Made by a program: the position numbers and the translations under genes. Shown here in pieces: positions 19,990-33,200 of a stretch of DNA of 64,000 nucleotides. Below the pieces are notes generated by a model. That model ran no database searches. It saw only the letters and a program-made list of their open reading frames with translations, and was not told the origin of the DNA. Origin of the DNA: Aphanomyces cochlioides (taxonomy: Eukaryota > Oomycota > Saprolegniomycetes > Saprolegniales > Verrucalvaceae). The DNA lies in NCBI GenBank assembly GCA_019828595.1, contig JAHQRK010000001.1, positions 2,976,001 to 3,040,000 on the forward strand, in the 5' to 3' direction. The stretch's first letter is position 1. Every line of letters begins with the position of its first letter.

Positions 19990-20454
19990 ATGGCTTTGCG
20001 AGCTGGAGTCCGCGCCGTTCTTCCTGGATTGCGCAATGCCACTACGTGGAAAGCACTTGCTTCTCGAAGTGGCAGCTACAAGCACAGTGTAGTCTTCTCT
20101 GCCTTCACGTCTCGGTCATTCTCGGACAAAATCCGCGTCACGTTCGTCGAACCCGATGGTGCGAAGAAAGAAGTGACCGCAATCGTTGGCGACACGTTCT
20201 TGGAAGTCGCGCACAACAACGACATTGAGCTTGAAGGAGCCTGTGGTGGAGAGCTAGCGTGCTCGACTTGCCACTGTGTATTTGACCCAGCAGTCTATGC
20301 GACGTTGCCACCGATCTCTGAAGAAGAAGAAGATATGCTCGACCTTGCGTGGGGCCTCACCGATACATCGCGCCTCGCGTGCCAAATTAAAGCCACCAAG
20401 GAAATGGACGGCATGACGCTCACGATTCCAGATGGTACCAACAACATGATGTAA
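19990..20454 (+). CDS. FDX: Mitochondrial [2Fe-2S] ferredoxin (adrenodoxin type)
   Basis: 154 residues. The start at 19990 gives a good mitochondrial targeting sequence (MALRAGVRAVLPGLRNATTW, basic and hydroxylated, no acids); an ATG at 19963 in the same frame would add nine residues. The [2Fe-2S] ligands are in CGGELACSTCHCVF and in the later RLACQI. The acidic interaction helix (SEEEEDMLDLAWGLTDTSRL) is that of adrenodoxin/Yah1. The protein passes electrons from ferredoxin reductase to mitochondrial iron-sulfur cluster assembly and heme A synthesis. Intronless. Its stop is 4 bp from the stop of the convergent K+ channel gene. Confidence 0.95.
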   Translation: MALRAGVRAVLPGLRNATTWKALASRSGSYKHSVVFSAFTSRSFSDKIRVTFVEPDGAKKEVTAIVGDTFLEVAHNNDIELEGACGGELACSTCHCVFDPAVYATLPPISEEEEDMLDLAWGLTDTSRLACQIKATKEMDGMTLTIPDGTNNMM

Positions 20455-20458
20455 ATGA

Positions 20459-23400
20459 TTAATCGACACCGCGTTGCTCGTGTGTTAAATGATTCGACTG
20501 TGAACCATCATCGCCTATCTCAAGATCACTTCTTTCTTCAGCCGCCATGACACAATGGCTTGATTTGCTGCCGGGTTGGGAAAGGAACGCAGGACCGTAC
20601 TTGGAGCGGTAATACGCGAGTTCACGTTCCATCTGAAGCAGTCTTTCCTGGAGCACGTCCCACTTCTCGTCCAGCTTGACAATATGGTGGGCCAGGACTT
20701 CTTGGCTATCGGCTAAGCTGATGATCTGCTGCTCGGCGCTTCCTCTTGGTATGGCTGCTGCCTCCAAGACGCCGTTAAAGGACAACTGCGAGATGCGATT
20801 CATTGTCGTCTCGGGATAACTGAACTGATCGGATGGAGCTAGTCAAAACAAGGATGAGCTTTACGGAGCATGGTTGTCGATGGCTACAATAAGACATTGG
20901 CTGGAGAGATGGGTCTGTCGACGTTCTAGAGGGCGGTGGACTCGCTTCTTCACAAGTTTTCTTCAGGATAGGAGGGGCAGATGCTTGCTGTTGCAGTGGT
21001 GGTGGCGCTTGGAGTAGAATAGTCGCCGCCATCCTCTCCAGAATAGTCGATCTCTACAGCGCATGTCACGTTAGACAAGTCGGCAATTGGCAGTGAAAAC
21101 CTTTCGATTGTTCTCAGCGAGAAGATCCCGCGTGGACTTGGATTGGTTTCGCCGGTGGACAATCTTTGCAATGCGGTGGCGCATGTTGGGATAATGTGTC
21201 AGCGCCAAGAGGAACTTTTCCCGCGTCAGCATGCGCAGCTCGCAAAAGCAGAGCGTCGTTACAGTCGCCCGCCGCAGGCAATCTTGGTTCAGAATGGCCA
21301 TCTCGCCTACAGCAGCAATGAGATGCAACGACAGCGACGAGGAAGAGCAGAACCAAAGTACTGTTTTTCACCGAGGACGGCCACTTGAATGCCGCCTTGT
21401 ATTACTTCGACAGCGCCACGGAAGATGAAAAACATTTCTTCACCGACCTCGCCCTCCATAATAACCTAACGGGCAACGTCTAGCCATGGCAGTGGGAAAG
21501 AAAGGACCTCTTCGTGCGGCGGCAGGCAAACCATCTTCATCGAAAGCGCTAATTCCAAGAGGAAATTGTGATCTGCGCCTTCAAAGAAAGGCATTTTATT
21601 CAGCACCGAGTCGTTGATGGCGAGCGCGATCTTGGATCGAAGGAGCGCGGATAGTTCACCTAAAATCTTGCTTTCCTAGAAAACCACGTCGACTGACGAG
21701 AGCGTCCATGAGAGCAAGTACATTTTTGAGCTTGTTGTCGACGGTGAGGCGAGTGTTGAAGAAGAATTCTCGGATCTCAGCGCGCAGGGGCAGTGGCAAA
21801 TCCCGCACCTGCAGCAGAAAGATCAGTCAAGAGCTAGCGACGTTGTCCACGGACTTCCATGTACTTGTTGACATAATCCTACATTGTCCATCATGTCAAA
21901 GCAATCAACATCGCAAGAGGTCGAACCATCTTGAGCTGGAATTGCTTTCCCGAGACGTCCAAGTTGGAGACCATCGTCACGACGTTTGTGATGCCGTAGG
22001 CAAAAATCCACGCGCCATTCACCATCGCAAAGATGCTCCATACGCGCTCAAACGTTGTCTGCGCCGTGACTACAATGCAAGTTAGAAGAACGTCTGCATC
22101 GCTGGCCACCATCGCCATATCCAACGGTTGTCCTAGTCATGCCATGAGCTCAAGGCAAGCGCATGGAGCTTACATTGTCATGATGGACCAGTAGAAGCAT
22201 GTAACTACGCAGACGCCAAGTCATGAGAGCTTCCCGCCAGTGTGAAATACCATATCGATCCGAGAGAGGTCTGTCATTGAAGCCAACCTTGGCGACCCAG
22301 CCATCAGGATCTCCATACGACATGTAGAAGAAGCCGCAGCTCAAGAAGTGCGACGTCATCATGACCAGGATGAAAAACTTGAGCAAACTTCCGATGGCCG
22401 ATCGAACGAGGAGCGTATACTCGAGTCTGGCCATCCACATCAACTAGCTAGAAGCATGGTCGTACCGATTGAGAATGCGCGGCAGGCGAGAAAGCCGCAC
22501 GAGCTTGATGAGTCGGTACTTTGGATTGAACGAGAGATCATAGACTGCAACAATGCTGAATGGGAAGCTCGCGAGGAGATCAATGCAAAACCTAGCCATG
22601 AGCATGATGAGAGTCCATCGGTTGGATCGCGCGCGGACCAAGAATAAAAGTACGTTCGCAAGATGTAGCTTAGACGACGCTCCACGGCGCCACGGACTTC
22701 ATACGTCGAGAGACAACTGACAACCTACAGCATGCTCTATAGCATCACCACGACACACTAGCAACGAACGAGGTCGACGATAAAGTAGCTGTCGAGGAAA
22801 ACATCGAGATAGCCAAGTGTGTCCATGTCTAGATGCATCGAGAAAGCCATCTCGAGCTGGGAAGAAGAGAGTTAGGCCATGTCCGCCGCGTCAATGACAC
22901 TCACGGGAATGAAGATAGCCGTGTCTACAGCGATAAACGATCAATCAAGCGAGGAGAACGAGACGTACATATGAGCAGAGCGAGGCTTGCGACGTCCCAC
23001 CGCAAGCGAAACTTGCCCATGGGATGGATTAAATACCAAGGAAGCTTCCTTGCCCTGAGCTCTTCGTCTTTCTGCCTGATCATGGTCTCGGTCTTTGCGG
23101 CGTCCTCGACAAAGTTGAGCGCTTGTTCTACACCACGTCATCGCATGCAGTGCAGCCAACGGACGAGGACATACCTGGTGTCATGGCCTCGACATTCTTG
23201 TTCATCGTGGTGGTGATCTTGCGCAGATCTTCCTCAGGAAGCGGCTCCACGACGCTAGCAGACCCTCTCTGTCCGCCAGCGTTGAGCGTTGCAATCAACT
23301 TCTCTGCCATCGACTTCTTTCGCGGGGGAGATTCTTGCTTGCGCAGCCCAGTGGCGTGTAAGCTCGACGGGAGCGAGTGGAACCCACTCAACCTTGTGGC

Positions 23401-23825
23401 TTTACTCACCTACGCAAGCAATTAAGGTCAACTCGGACGACATAACGAGCGAGACGTACCAGTTTCGTCGCAGCTTTGGCTTGAAATTCTCCCTGCGCCA
23501 GCTTCATTTCTTCAATTGGCGAGAGGCCAACGACATGCGCTCCCTTGGTTTGCCGCGCCATGTAAGCAGATAGCATGTGTGATTTCGGTGGACGGGAGTT
23601 TGCCCCCATCATGCCTTGCATGATTTTTCGTTCCTCGGCTGACGACTCGTCGTCTCTATCATGCTCGTCTTTGAATGGCTTCATGATGGAGCTGCCTTCG
23701 TGGTGGTCTTCCTCGCTCGTCGCGGGGAGAGGCACGGCGCGATAGAGCGCTTCCTCTTGCCCATCGTACGTCCGGCCGTCACTGCCCCGCGGACTGGCCT
23801 TCGTTAATACGCGGGGACGCCGCAT
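20459..23825 (-). CDS. Voltage-gated K+ channel with cyclic-nucleotide-binding domain, copy 1 (18 exons)
   Basis: 867 residues when assembled. Exons: 23460-23825, 23175-23409, 22969-23127, 22905-22924, 22770-22856, 22639-22724, 22466-22591, 22251-22426, 22174-22204, 22110-22132, 21927-22069, 21855-21878, 21722-21808, 21508-21675, 21354-21465, 21101-21306, 20865-21053, 20459-20824. S1 region RLRWDVASLALLIYTAIFIP; S4 with regular basic residues, YRLIKLVRLSRLPRILNR; pore YWSIMTMTTVGYGD, a K+-type filter; S6 GAWIFAYGITNV. The C-linker and CNBD follow (EGEVGEEMFFIFRGAVEV, GEMAIL, ATV, CFCELRMLTR), then a coiled coil. The layout is that of the KAT/EAG/HCN superfamily; ligand and gating direction are unknown. 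Confidence 0.9.
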
Positions 23826-23916
23826 AGCATCGTGGAAATAGTGTAACTGCTCTGTGTTGCGCGTGAAACGGCAGCAGTTACACTATGTGCCCTCCTTTGC
23901 AACAAGAAGATTCACA

Positions 23917-26900
23917 TTATCGCTGGTTGATACTGTGAATTCGAGCTTCTAGTTTGGTCATCTCAGCGGCGAGTACTTCTTGTTGCTCCAGCAGCGTCTG
24001 GATGATCCGCAGCACTGAGTCTTGCGACGCCGTCGATTTGCTCTGGACGTCCATTTGCGAAATGCGATCCATGGTCGAGCCGACGATTTTCTCATTGTCG
24101 TCGACGGCAAAGATGTCGCCTTCCTTGTGTCCTCGCAATGGATCGCTCGCTCGGTGGTGGCTCTGCACGATCGACGCCACGAGGCTCTCCATCGGTGTTG
24201 TCGATTCTTTCCGGTTTCGTTTCACAGCGGGGGTTAGATCGTTCGACCGTCGCCGTGCCATCTCCTGATTGTTCATCGCCTTGCGTCGATGGATGATCTT
24301 AGCAATGCGCTGCCGCATGTTGGGATAATTCGCGAGTGCAAGGAGGAATTTTTGCCTTGTTAGCATGCGCAACTCGCAAAAACAAAGCGTTCGAACAGTC
24401 GCGAGGCGCATCGAGTTGGTGTTCATGATGGCCATCTCGCCTACAAAGTCAATGTCAGCACCGCGCAGGACCTCGCAGGAGAAGCACACCAAAGTATTGC
24501 TGCTCGCCCAGCACAGCAAGTTGAATGTTGTCTTTGACGACTTCGACAGCGCCACGAAAGATGAAAAACATTTCCTGGCCGATTTCCCCCTCAATGACAA
24601 CCTAAATGCAAGCTAAGCTCTATCGAATGGACCTCTTGGAGACCTCTTCATGCGGGGGAAAGCAAACCATCTTCATGGACAACGCCAACTCCATGAGAAA
24701 GTTGTGGTCGGCGCCTTCAAAGAAGGGCATCTTGTTGAGCACCGAGTCATTGATCGCGAGGGCAATCTTGGATCGAAGTAGAGCCGACAGCTCACTTAAA
24801 ATCTTGCTTTCCTGCGAGAAAGAGCTCAATGCTACAGACATGACGATGCTTTCACGTACGTTCTTGAGTTTGTTTTCCGTCGACAACCTCGCGTTAAAGA
24901 AGAATTCGCGGATTTCTGTCCGCAGTTCCATCGGTAAATCTCGTCGCTGCATGAGTTAATATTCCCGTCAAAGCTCCTCTGCTTTCTTTACCTCCATGAA
25001 GGCGTTGATTCCATCCTACGTCGAGTGAATGAGCCAGCCGCGATCGATGCCTTCTTACCATTTTGCGCTGGAAGACCGTGTCGTTGGGATTTAAATTGGC
25101 GACAGCAGCGACGACCTAGACGACACAGCAACCTGTAAGCAAAATGCATGGAAGGAGGCAGCTACGTTGGTGATTCCATAGGCAAAAATCCACGCGCCGA
25201 CCACCATGGCAATGATGCTAAAGCCGCGCTCGCTTGTGTTCTGTCCCGTCACTACAAACATGTCGAGAGAGCGTCGAGAGGATCGTACCATCGCCATAGC
25301 CGACAGTCGTCCTAATTGACAAAATGGTTAAACCATGGCCAGCAGGTGACGTACATGGTCATGATGGACCAGTAGAAGGAATTCACTAGACAAAGACGAG
25401 TGAGCCGCTTGAGCTCGACGGAGGAAGGCGCGCACCGTATTGATCAAAGAGAGTTCTCTGTTCGAGGCCTTGCTTGGACACCCATCCGCCCGGGACGCCA
25501 TAAGATAGGAAGAAGAAGAAACAACTACAGCGCGTCATTCGCGTCATGGAGTGCCGCATGATGGAATTTACCTGAACCAGTGCGACGTCAAGCAGACGAG
25601 TAGAAAGAATTTTAAGATGCCGCTCTGTGTGGATTTGATCAAGAGCGCGTACTCGACTCTAAGTCGCGTCACTTCTATCGACGGCCAAAGAAGGAAACAC
25701 ACCGGTTGAGAATGTGCGGCAGGCCGAGAAGACGACATAGCTTGAGGATGCGCAGGTATTTTGTCGACTCGGCCGCCTCGTCGTCGAAGCCACTCCTGCT
25801 GTCCTCATGCATCATAGAAAAGGCTTCATACGGCATGGCCGAGACCGCGTCGACGAGGAACCTACAAACCAACGCGATGAAATTCACGAGACGCAACGAG
25901 ACTCGACCATGTCTTTGCATATTCCTTGACAATTAGAGTCCATCGCGTTTCAATGCGACCGCGAGATTCAAACGCCGAGAAGAAATTGAAAAACTAGTCG
26001 ACCGACGACGTTATGGCCATCATGTCGTACGACGGATGTTCTTACCACATCCAGGATGTAGACGACGTCTGTGAGGAATTGAAGGTTGTCGAGCTTGGCA
26101 AAGGTCGCGGCGGCATTCGACGATGCGCCAAATGCAAGCAGGAGCTACAAGACACGGCCAGGAATCGCACTCAGCGTAGCTGCCATGAAGGCTAGACCAT
26201 ACCGGAATATAAAAACAATTGTCTACACTGCGATGAGCACCGACTTGTACAGACGACAGAGGACGTACACATGATGAGGAAGACGCAGAGGATATCCCAC
26301 CGCACGCGGAATTTACTCGTCGGGCTCACGAGGTACCATGGAATGTGTTTGGTGTCGTAGCCGTCGACGCGCATCTTGATGATATTTTCACGCTGCTCGA
26401 CGCTCTGGACAAAGTTGATCGCTTGCTCTACGTGCCAAATCCAAAGCTCCACCGCAGCATTCGACGGAGCAAAATGTACCTGCTGTCATGTTGTCCATGT
26501 TGCTAGCGAGTTCCTGTGTGATTCGCTTCACTTCCGCCTCGCAGACGACGGTCGGCGCGTTGCGGAAACTTCGTCCTGCAATGGTGGTGTGCATGCGTTT
26601 GAGCACCTTCTTGATGGGCACATTTGGAAAATGGATCTGTTGTATCCTTGACGGTGGCAGCTCTTCGATATGTCGCTTCTTGGCCACTTTGGCTGCGAGT
26701 TCGCCGTGGGCTAATCGCATTTCCTCCATCGGCGACAATCCCGTCACCTCTGCTCGCTGTGCTTGCCGTGTCATGTACGCCGACACTGCTTGTTCCTCGC
26801 TATCCTCCACCTCTGTCATCATGAGCTGGGACGTTATCTAGCCAAGGCAGCGCCGAGTAAGCTCTCTAGACTGGTCAGGGTTACATGATTTAGCGCGTCG

Positions 26901-27067
26901 TCTTCGTTGTCGGTCATGTTGTCTGCATTGTCATCTGCATCGTCGTCGATATCGTCAGGATTGGGCGACGACGGCGGCTCTTCCTGGCCATCTTTTGGCG
27001 TGTCTGTGACTGCTTTGGCCGCATCGCTAGAGATTGAATCGGTTCGTCTGAGAGATCCGAACGCCAT
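23917..27067 (-). CDS. Voltage-gated K+ channel with cyclic-nucleotide-binding domain, copy 2 (17 exons)
   Basis: 799 residues when assembled. Exons: 26885-27067, 26480-26837, 26269-26427, 26203-26222, 26046-26144, 25908-25993, 25703-25861, 25572-25658, 25436-25524, 25355-25385, 25289-25311, 25166-25251, 25059-25115, 24992-25015, 24644-24946, 24490-24601, 23917-24440. It has the same architecture as copy 1: S4 KYLRILKLCRLLGLPHILNR (fewer basic residues), filter TTVGYGD, S6 GAWIFAYGITNV, CNBD (EGEIGQEMFFIFRGAVEV, GEMAIM) and C-terminal coiled coil. An acidic first exon (DDIDDDADDNADNMTDNEDD) is unique to this copy. Only 91 bp separate its stop from the start of copy 1 downstream on the same strand. 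Confidence 0.9.
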
Positions 27068-27179
27068 GCGCCGTCTTGGTGCCGCCAGCAGTTACACGTA
27101 TATTGGCTTGACTGTCGGTTACACATTGACATCGCCGTTTCTTGTGAAACTGGCATGAGCACTTTGACAGCTTCGGACG
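27068..27179. promoter_or_regulatory. Short divergent promoter, K+ channel copy 2 / coiled-coil gene
   Basis: Only 112 bp separate two divergent start codons, so the two genes must share promoter sequence or have starts inside each other's leaders. Confidence 0.4.
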
Positions 27180-30100
27180 ATGCATGCCGTGTGGCTCTAC
27201 AGCTTGGAGCGCGAGCTCATGCTGGCAAAGCAGGACGAGGTAAAGCCAGTAGTCGCGCTGTTGTGATTGAGAGTCTTGGGCTAGCTTGTTCGACCGCATA
27301 CGTCGTTTTCGGAGTCAAGACCGCGGCGGCATAAGAGCAAGTTGAGTGCAAGTGCGACGACTTTGTACGATCTACCTTGATAGCAGCAGCTAACGCATGC
27401 TTGTAGGAGTCCATTGCCGTCGCGGCAGAGCCAGAATCGAGACGAGGATGCCCAGGCAAAGAAGAAGAAACAGGAAGAGAACCACGTACGATCCATGGCT
27501 TGAACTGAAGGAGATAGCCTTGACATTGTAGGCATGTTGGCTTGCATGGTGCGAACAGAAAGCCGACAAGTTGCGGCAGGAGAAGCAACAAGCGGCATCT
27601 ATCAAGAAGAACGAGATGGACAAGACCAAACAATCCAAAGCGTCGGCGTTTTCAGTACGTCCATGCCGGTGGATTGAAGGGTTGAAGGGGTTCCAATAGA
27701 TGGAAGCATGCTTTGCCGAATGGAAGCGAACCAAGAGGAGACAACAGAAGGAACAAGAGCAAGCTGCGCTAGTACAAACCAACGCCGTCGTCATTGTCAT
27801 GACTTCTTACTCTTGGCGTAGAAGCAACAAGCATACGAGCGCAGTCTTGTCGAGAAGTACATGGCCGAGAAACGAAAACAGATCCAAGAGCGACAGGGTG
27901 CACTCGCGCGGCTCAAAGCGCAAACTCCAAAGAAGAAGAAGAAGCGGCACGTCGTCGTTCCGCCTCCCGCCGCTTTTCACAAACTGTACACTGCGGTTCT
28001 CTTCTCGTCCTGTTGATTCTCTCGGTAGCATTCCGATCGAGTACGTGTCGCCCAAATTTCAAGCCGAGATGGAACGAAAACTCGAGCGACAACTTGATCT
28101 CCATGAGGACGAAGTGACCCACCGGAGCAACTTTCGAGACGCAAAGTACGCTCTTGCCTCTCTATCTCTCTTTGATCGTCGAGGATAACGTAGGAGAGCG
28201 AAGGAGACGAAGCGATTCCAGGCACAAATGCACTCGAGTCATGCGCACCGGGCGGATTCCCTCGACCAACTCCGGCACTGGGCGACTCCGACACGAGAAA
28301 TCTACATCCTCGCGTCGCTGCTTTATAAACTCGTCGCGCTCGAGTCACGGTCGACCACACGTCTTGTTGATGTGTGGCGGTGGTTGCAGTGGACGCTCGT
28401 TCGAACGATCTTCCAGGACGATCTTGTCGAGACACTTCAGTCGATGCCCATCGTTTGCTTGGCTCCAATGCACGTTCCTGACATCTTGACATCGTCATCT
28501 CACCTGCAATCATTGTAGAACTCTTACCATCCTATACTTTCACTGCGCTCAGCCTCATTTCTCGACCGAAGAGATTGAAGCGAGGAGTTCCGTCGGCGCT
28601 GCACTCCGCCTCTGGGTCAACAACGTCGCTGCTGTCCATGAGCTAGTGGACCCGACGACACAACATGTCCGAGCCATCGACAGCCTCAAATCAGCGGGTG
28701 TTTCCTGTCGAGACATTGGAACACTCGTGCTCTTACTCCATGTATATCCCCACGTCAACTTCAAAGTACACGCGCAGAGACGACTTCAATGACCTGACGG
28801 TGCTCTTCTAGCTTAAAGACCAAACGCACTACTCGGACAAGCAGCTTCGGGAACGACAAGTGGACTGCGATCTTCTCCGAGAGCTCTATGAAGCTGCGGC
28901 GCCGCAACCGCCACCTCCACTCCCACCGAGTTTGGACCAAGTCGAGCCGAGCCAACTCCTTGGACTCTTGGATTTGCCAACGTTCGCGCCAAGCAAGACG
29001 CGATCCAAGCTCGCTGCGAGACTCGCGGCACGTCTCCAAGAGCGTCATCACGTAAGTTGTCCTCCCTTCGTGACAACAGTATGTAGAAATGATCTTTTGC
29101 AGGACTTTGACGAGTCTCCTTCGTCTCCCTCGCATTCTCCACGAGCGTCCACGCCGCACAAGACTCTTCAGGACGACGCGGTGGTTGTTTACAAACTTTC
29201 CATCCCGTCCAAGCAGCAAGACCATGAGCTCAATCCACTCAACTACATTCAGCAAAAGCGCCGCGACTCGTCTCTGCGTATCCAAACAATATCGACAAAC
29301 CGTCGATCGAGTCTCGTGACTGCGAACCAGGTAGCGTGCTATCAAGGGAACCATGTCATGAGATGCATTTGTCTTGGTAGAAAACACCGATAGCCACAAC
29401 GAACAACCGTCCGACAGATTCCAGACGAAGTGAGCTGCGTCCTCCAATGCTCTCGACAACTTCTCCGCCCGCACAAACTCTTCCAGTGCATCCTGAACTG
29501 CCAGCTGCGAGCATCTCCACGCCACAAACCTCCACAACCAGTCTTGAAGGAGACAACACCAAAGAAGATGTGAGGCATAATGAGGATGAACCTGCTGTCA
29601 AAGAAGATGAGAGTTCAAAGCCTCATCTTCCAGGATTTCCACGTGCTGAAAAAGCTCCGAAAGACGAGCATGAAGAGGAACGGCAGCTCGAGCATGGATA
29701 TGCAGCTGAAGAACAAGAGATCTCGAGTCTTCTGCTGCCAGAGACACCAGGAGCTCCCCAAGGCAAGGGCGACGAAATGTATCTTGAAGATGGGCCTACT
29801 GTTGTTGACGAAGGAGCAAACTCTAATCCGATACCACCGACAGCAGCAGCCCGTCTTAGCAGTCCAAATACAGGCGACAACGTCGATGAGGACGTGGAGA
29901 GGAACGGCAAGGATGGCCCTGCAGTCGAAGATGGCCACGACACCTCAGCGGATCTCAGCCACAATGCCTTTCAAGCCATGCATCAAGACAAAACACATCA
30001 ACCGTCAGCCGAGATTGAATCAAGGGAGCATGAAGCGCCTGAGGAACCAAACGATGAAGACGTGGACGATCAATATGCCGAAGAAGAGGACGAGGATCTC

Positions 30101-30217
30101 GGTCATGACGAAGAATTTCACGATGCGTATGACCCAAGATCTGAAGACGAAGATACGCATGGCGACGGTGACGATGGAGAGACTCCGCTGTACGAAGACG
30201 AGTTTGACAACGCATGA
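27180..30217 (+). CDS. Unknown coiled-coil protein with acidic C-terminus, 12 exons
   Basis: 830 residues when assembled. Exons: 27180-27239, 27285-27364, 27407-27485, 27532-27654, 27700-27771, 27822-27985, 28029-28145, 28194-28439, 28519-28765, 28812-29051, 29103-29330, 29381-30217; every junction keeps the frame. The N-terminal third is highly charged coiled coil with Trp-spaced repeats (CWLAWCEQKADKLRQEK, CFAEWKRTKRRQQKEQ). The middle is a helical region (IYILASLLYKLVALESRSTT, VWRWLQWTLVRTIFQDDLVE). The last 280 residues are rich in Glu/Asp and Pro and end YEDEFDNA. I recognise no family; a microtubule- or flagellum-associated role is a guess from composition. A 3' donor choice near 28440 is the weakest junction. 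Confidence 0.65.
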
Positions 30218-30230
30218 AGGAGGATATATT

Positions 30231-33200
30231 TTAAGTAATCACGGTGGGTTCCTTGCGGCCCGTAAAGTGTTCGAGTTGAGACAACTCCAAGCCGACTTGG
30301 ATCAAAGTCTTGAGCGCATCGGCAGCAGCTTGCTTGAGGTTGCCCGAAGCAGGTTCGTACTTTTCAATGTACATGCGGATGGTCGCGCCGGCGACGCCCG
30401 TGCCGGACAAGCGGAAAATGATGCGCGAGCCGTCCGAGAACACGAAGCGGATGCCTTGGTGGCGCGAAATGCTGCCATCCACAGGGTCGTTGTACGTGAA
30501 TTCGTCGTTGAAGTTGACAGTGAAGCCGTGGAAAGTTTGGCCAGCCAAGGTTGGCGAGTTGGCCATGGCAGCCACCATCTTTTCAGCGCTTGCCTTGTCA
30601 ACGCCTTCGTAATCGTATCGGCAGTAGTAGTTGCGGCCGTACGTCTTCCAGTGGTCTTCGACGATGTCTTGGACGGTCACCAAAGGAGCACCAGGCACGG
30701 TGTTCTTGGACGCGATGATGGAGAGCCAAGCCAACACAGCCCACATGCCGTCCTTTTCACGGATGTGGTTCGAGCCCGTGCCAAAGGATTCTTCACCGCA
30801 GATGAAAGGAGTGTAATCTTCCTTGTTGTACACTTCCTTCGAGTCCATCAAATTGCCAAAGAATTTCCAGCCAGTTGGAACTTCAAAGAGGGAAATGCCC
30901 AACTTGGCTGCAACCAAGTCGACAGCACCAGAGGTTGGCATCGAGCGAGCCACACCACGGAGACCACCCTTCTTGCGGAAGAAAGGAATCACGTTCGCGT
31001 TAGCAGCAATGACAGCAAGCGAATCGGAAGGAGTGACGAAGAAGCGCGAACCCAAAATCATGTTGCGGTCGGCATCACCGTCACAAGCAGCACCGAAAGA
31101 AGGTGGTTCAGTGGGTTGGCCATAAACAGCGACACCCTTCGAGTCGACGCCCATAATGTGGGTGAGTTCGTGGGCATAGGTCAAGTTGGGGTCGGCATGG
31201 TGGCCGCCGAAGTCTTCGAGGGACACAGCGTTGATCAAGCTCGATGGGGAAGCACCCAATTCGTCCACGAAGACGCGGTGGGCGTAAGGGCCTTGGACAC
31301 CACTCATGCAGTCGTAGACAAACCTGAAGTCAGGACGAGCCAACAAGGCCTTAATGGCACCAAAGTCAAAGATCGACTTGAGCAAGTGCACATGGTCTTC
31401 AGCAGCGTCGAACACTTCAACAACAACCGTGCGGCTGCCATCGTCGGATGTCACAGCAGTCTTGCCAACAACAGAGACATCAATGTCAGGGAAAGCCGAA
31501 GCAATCTTGTAAGACGTGATGACCTTGGTGTTGTTGAAGATTTCGTCCGTGACCTTTTCAGGAGCAGGGCCACCGTTTTCGCAGTTGTACTTGATGCCGA
31601 AATCTTCATCAATGCCACCAGGGTTGTGGCTGGCAGTCAAGATAAATCCACCGAAAGCGACAGCGCCACCTTCACGTTCGCGAATGACAGCCGAGACGGC
31701 AGGGGTGGACAAGAGGCCATTTTGGCCAATCCAGATGCGATCGACGCCGGAGGCAACAGCCATCTTGATGATGGTTTGGATGGCTTGCTTGTTGAAGTAG
31801 CGTCCATCACCAGAGACAACCAACGTGCCTTGGTGGACATCCTTGGCTGGCAAGGCATCAAAGGTGGATTGGACGAAGTTGTTGAGGTAGTTGGGTTGCA
31901 TGAAGACCTTAGTCTTCTTGCGCAAGCCAGAGGTACCAGGCTTTTGGCCTTCAATGGGGCTCGTGGCCACAGCACTCACAGCAAGCTTTCCCAAACCTGC
32001 TTGGTTAGTCAAATCGATCGTTTGGTCCTTGTAATGGCCGCTCAAGACCGTCTTTTGTTCCTTCGAGTTGTTGACAACGGTGATTTCACCTTCAAAGACA
32101 ACATCTGGGGCGAAACCAACATTGCCAGTAATCTTCAAGCGCGTGCAGCGGACGAGCGAGGGGACATTGCCGCGCAAAGCTGCATCCAATTGTTGGACCA
32201 ATTTGAATTGCTTGCTGTCCAAGCTCATAGTCGTAGCGCGACCTTCAGTTTGAGGAGCCAAGACAAGACGGAAGTCGTCTGTGACCACGTAAGCATCAGA
32301 GCGAAGCAACAAAAGATCGTCGCACTTCTTCACGGGTGCGAAACGGGTGCGAGGGACGCAAACGGCACCAGCACCTTCGAAGCATTCGATGGCAGCACCC
32401 ATGGCAGTCTCCAATTGCAAGACAGGTGTGGAGGAAGAATCCTTGGGGTCCACAGTCTTGGGGTTCTTAATCATTGGCAACTTAATCAAACCACCTTGGG
32501 CCTTCAACTCTTCGGCCAATTTGTCGAGGCGAATCCACAAGTTGTTGGTGTTGAAATAGCGATGCTTGTCAATGTTTTGGAATTGAGCTTCATCAGCAGA
32601 TTCACATTGAGCAGATTCACGCAAGATGAGACGGCCGTCGGCGAGACGACGAGCCAAATGGCCACCCTTCTTGTCATTTTCAGTGCGTTCACAGCATTCC
32701 ATCAAGAAAGGCTTGTTGGTCTAAAAGAAAAGTGTAAGCCAAATAATTTCAGCTTGAAAATACCTGAGCGAAGTAAGTCAAAAGTTCCAAATCCAACGTT
32801 GCACCCAAGTTGTCCGAGTTGGAGACGAACATGTACTTGTAACCTTGGGCGAGCAACTTGTCCAATTTGCCAGAACCCAACAATGAAGGGTACAAGTCAC
32901 CGTGACCAGGAGGGCACCATTCCTTGGAAGGATTCAATGGCCATGTGGCAGGTTCAAAGGTCTTGGCATCAATTTTGGGGATTTTGTTTTGCAACAATTC
33001 AAGATCAACATCGCTAACAATTTCAGGGTACTTTTGCAAGTAGTCCAATGTGTCAGAGCTCGTGCTGAAACTGTTCATCAAGATGAAGCGCACGTTGGAG
33101 TTGTATGTCTTGCGCATTTCAATGATTTGTTTGGCGGTCAAATCCAAAAAGGTATCCGCGCCCTTAATTGGCAACAAACTCTTGACCTTGTCCAAACCCA

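Noticed and set aside
23826..23916. Operon-like co-transcription of the two K+ channels
   Set aside because: The spacing is only 91 bp, but there is no evidence of trans-splicing or bicistronic messages in this group; a tandem duplication with short intergenic DNA is enough to explain it.
29580..33017. Very long plus-strand open frame (1145 codons)
   Set aside because: It lies mostly antisense to the UGP/PGM fusion, whose catalytic motifs are all present on the minus strand. The left part overlaps the acidic coiled-coil gene in another frame. Its composition has no domain features.
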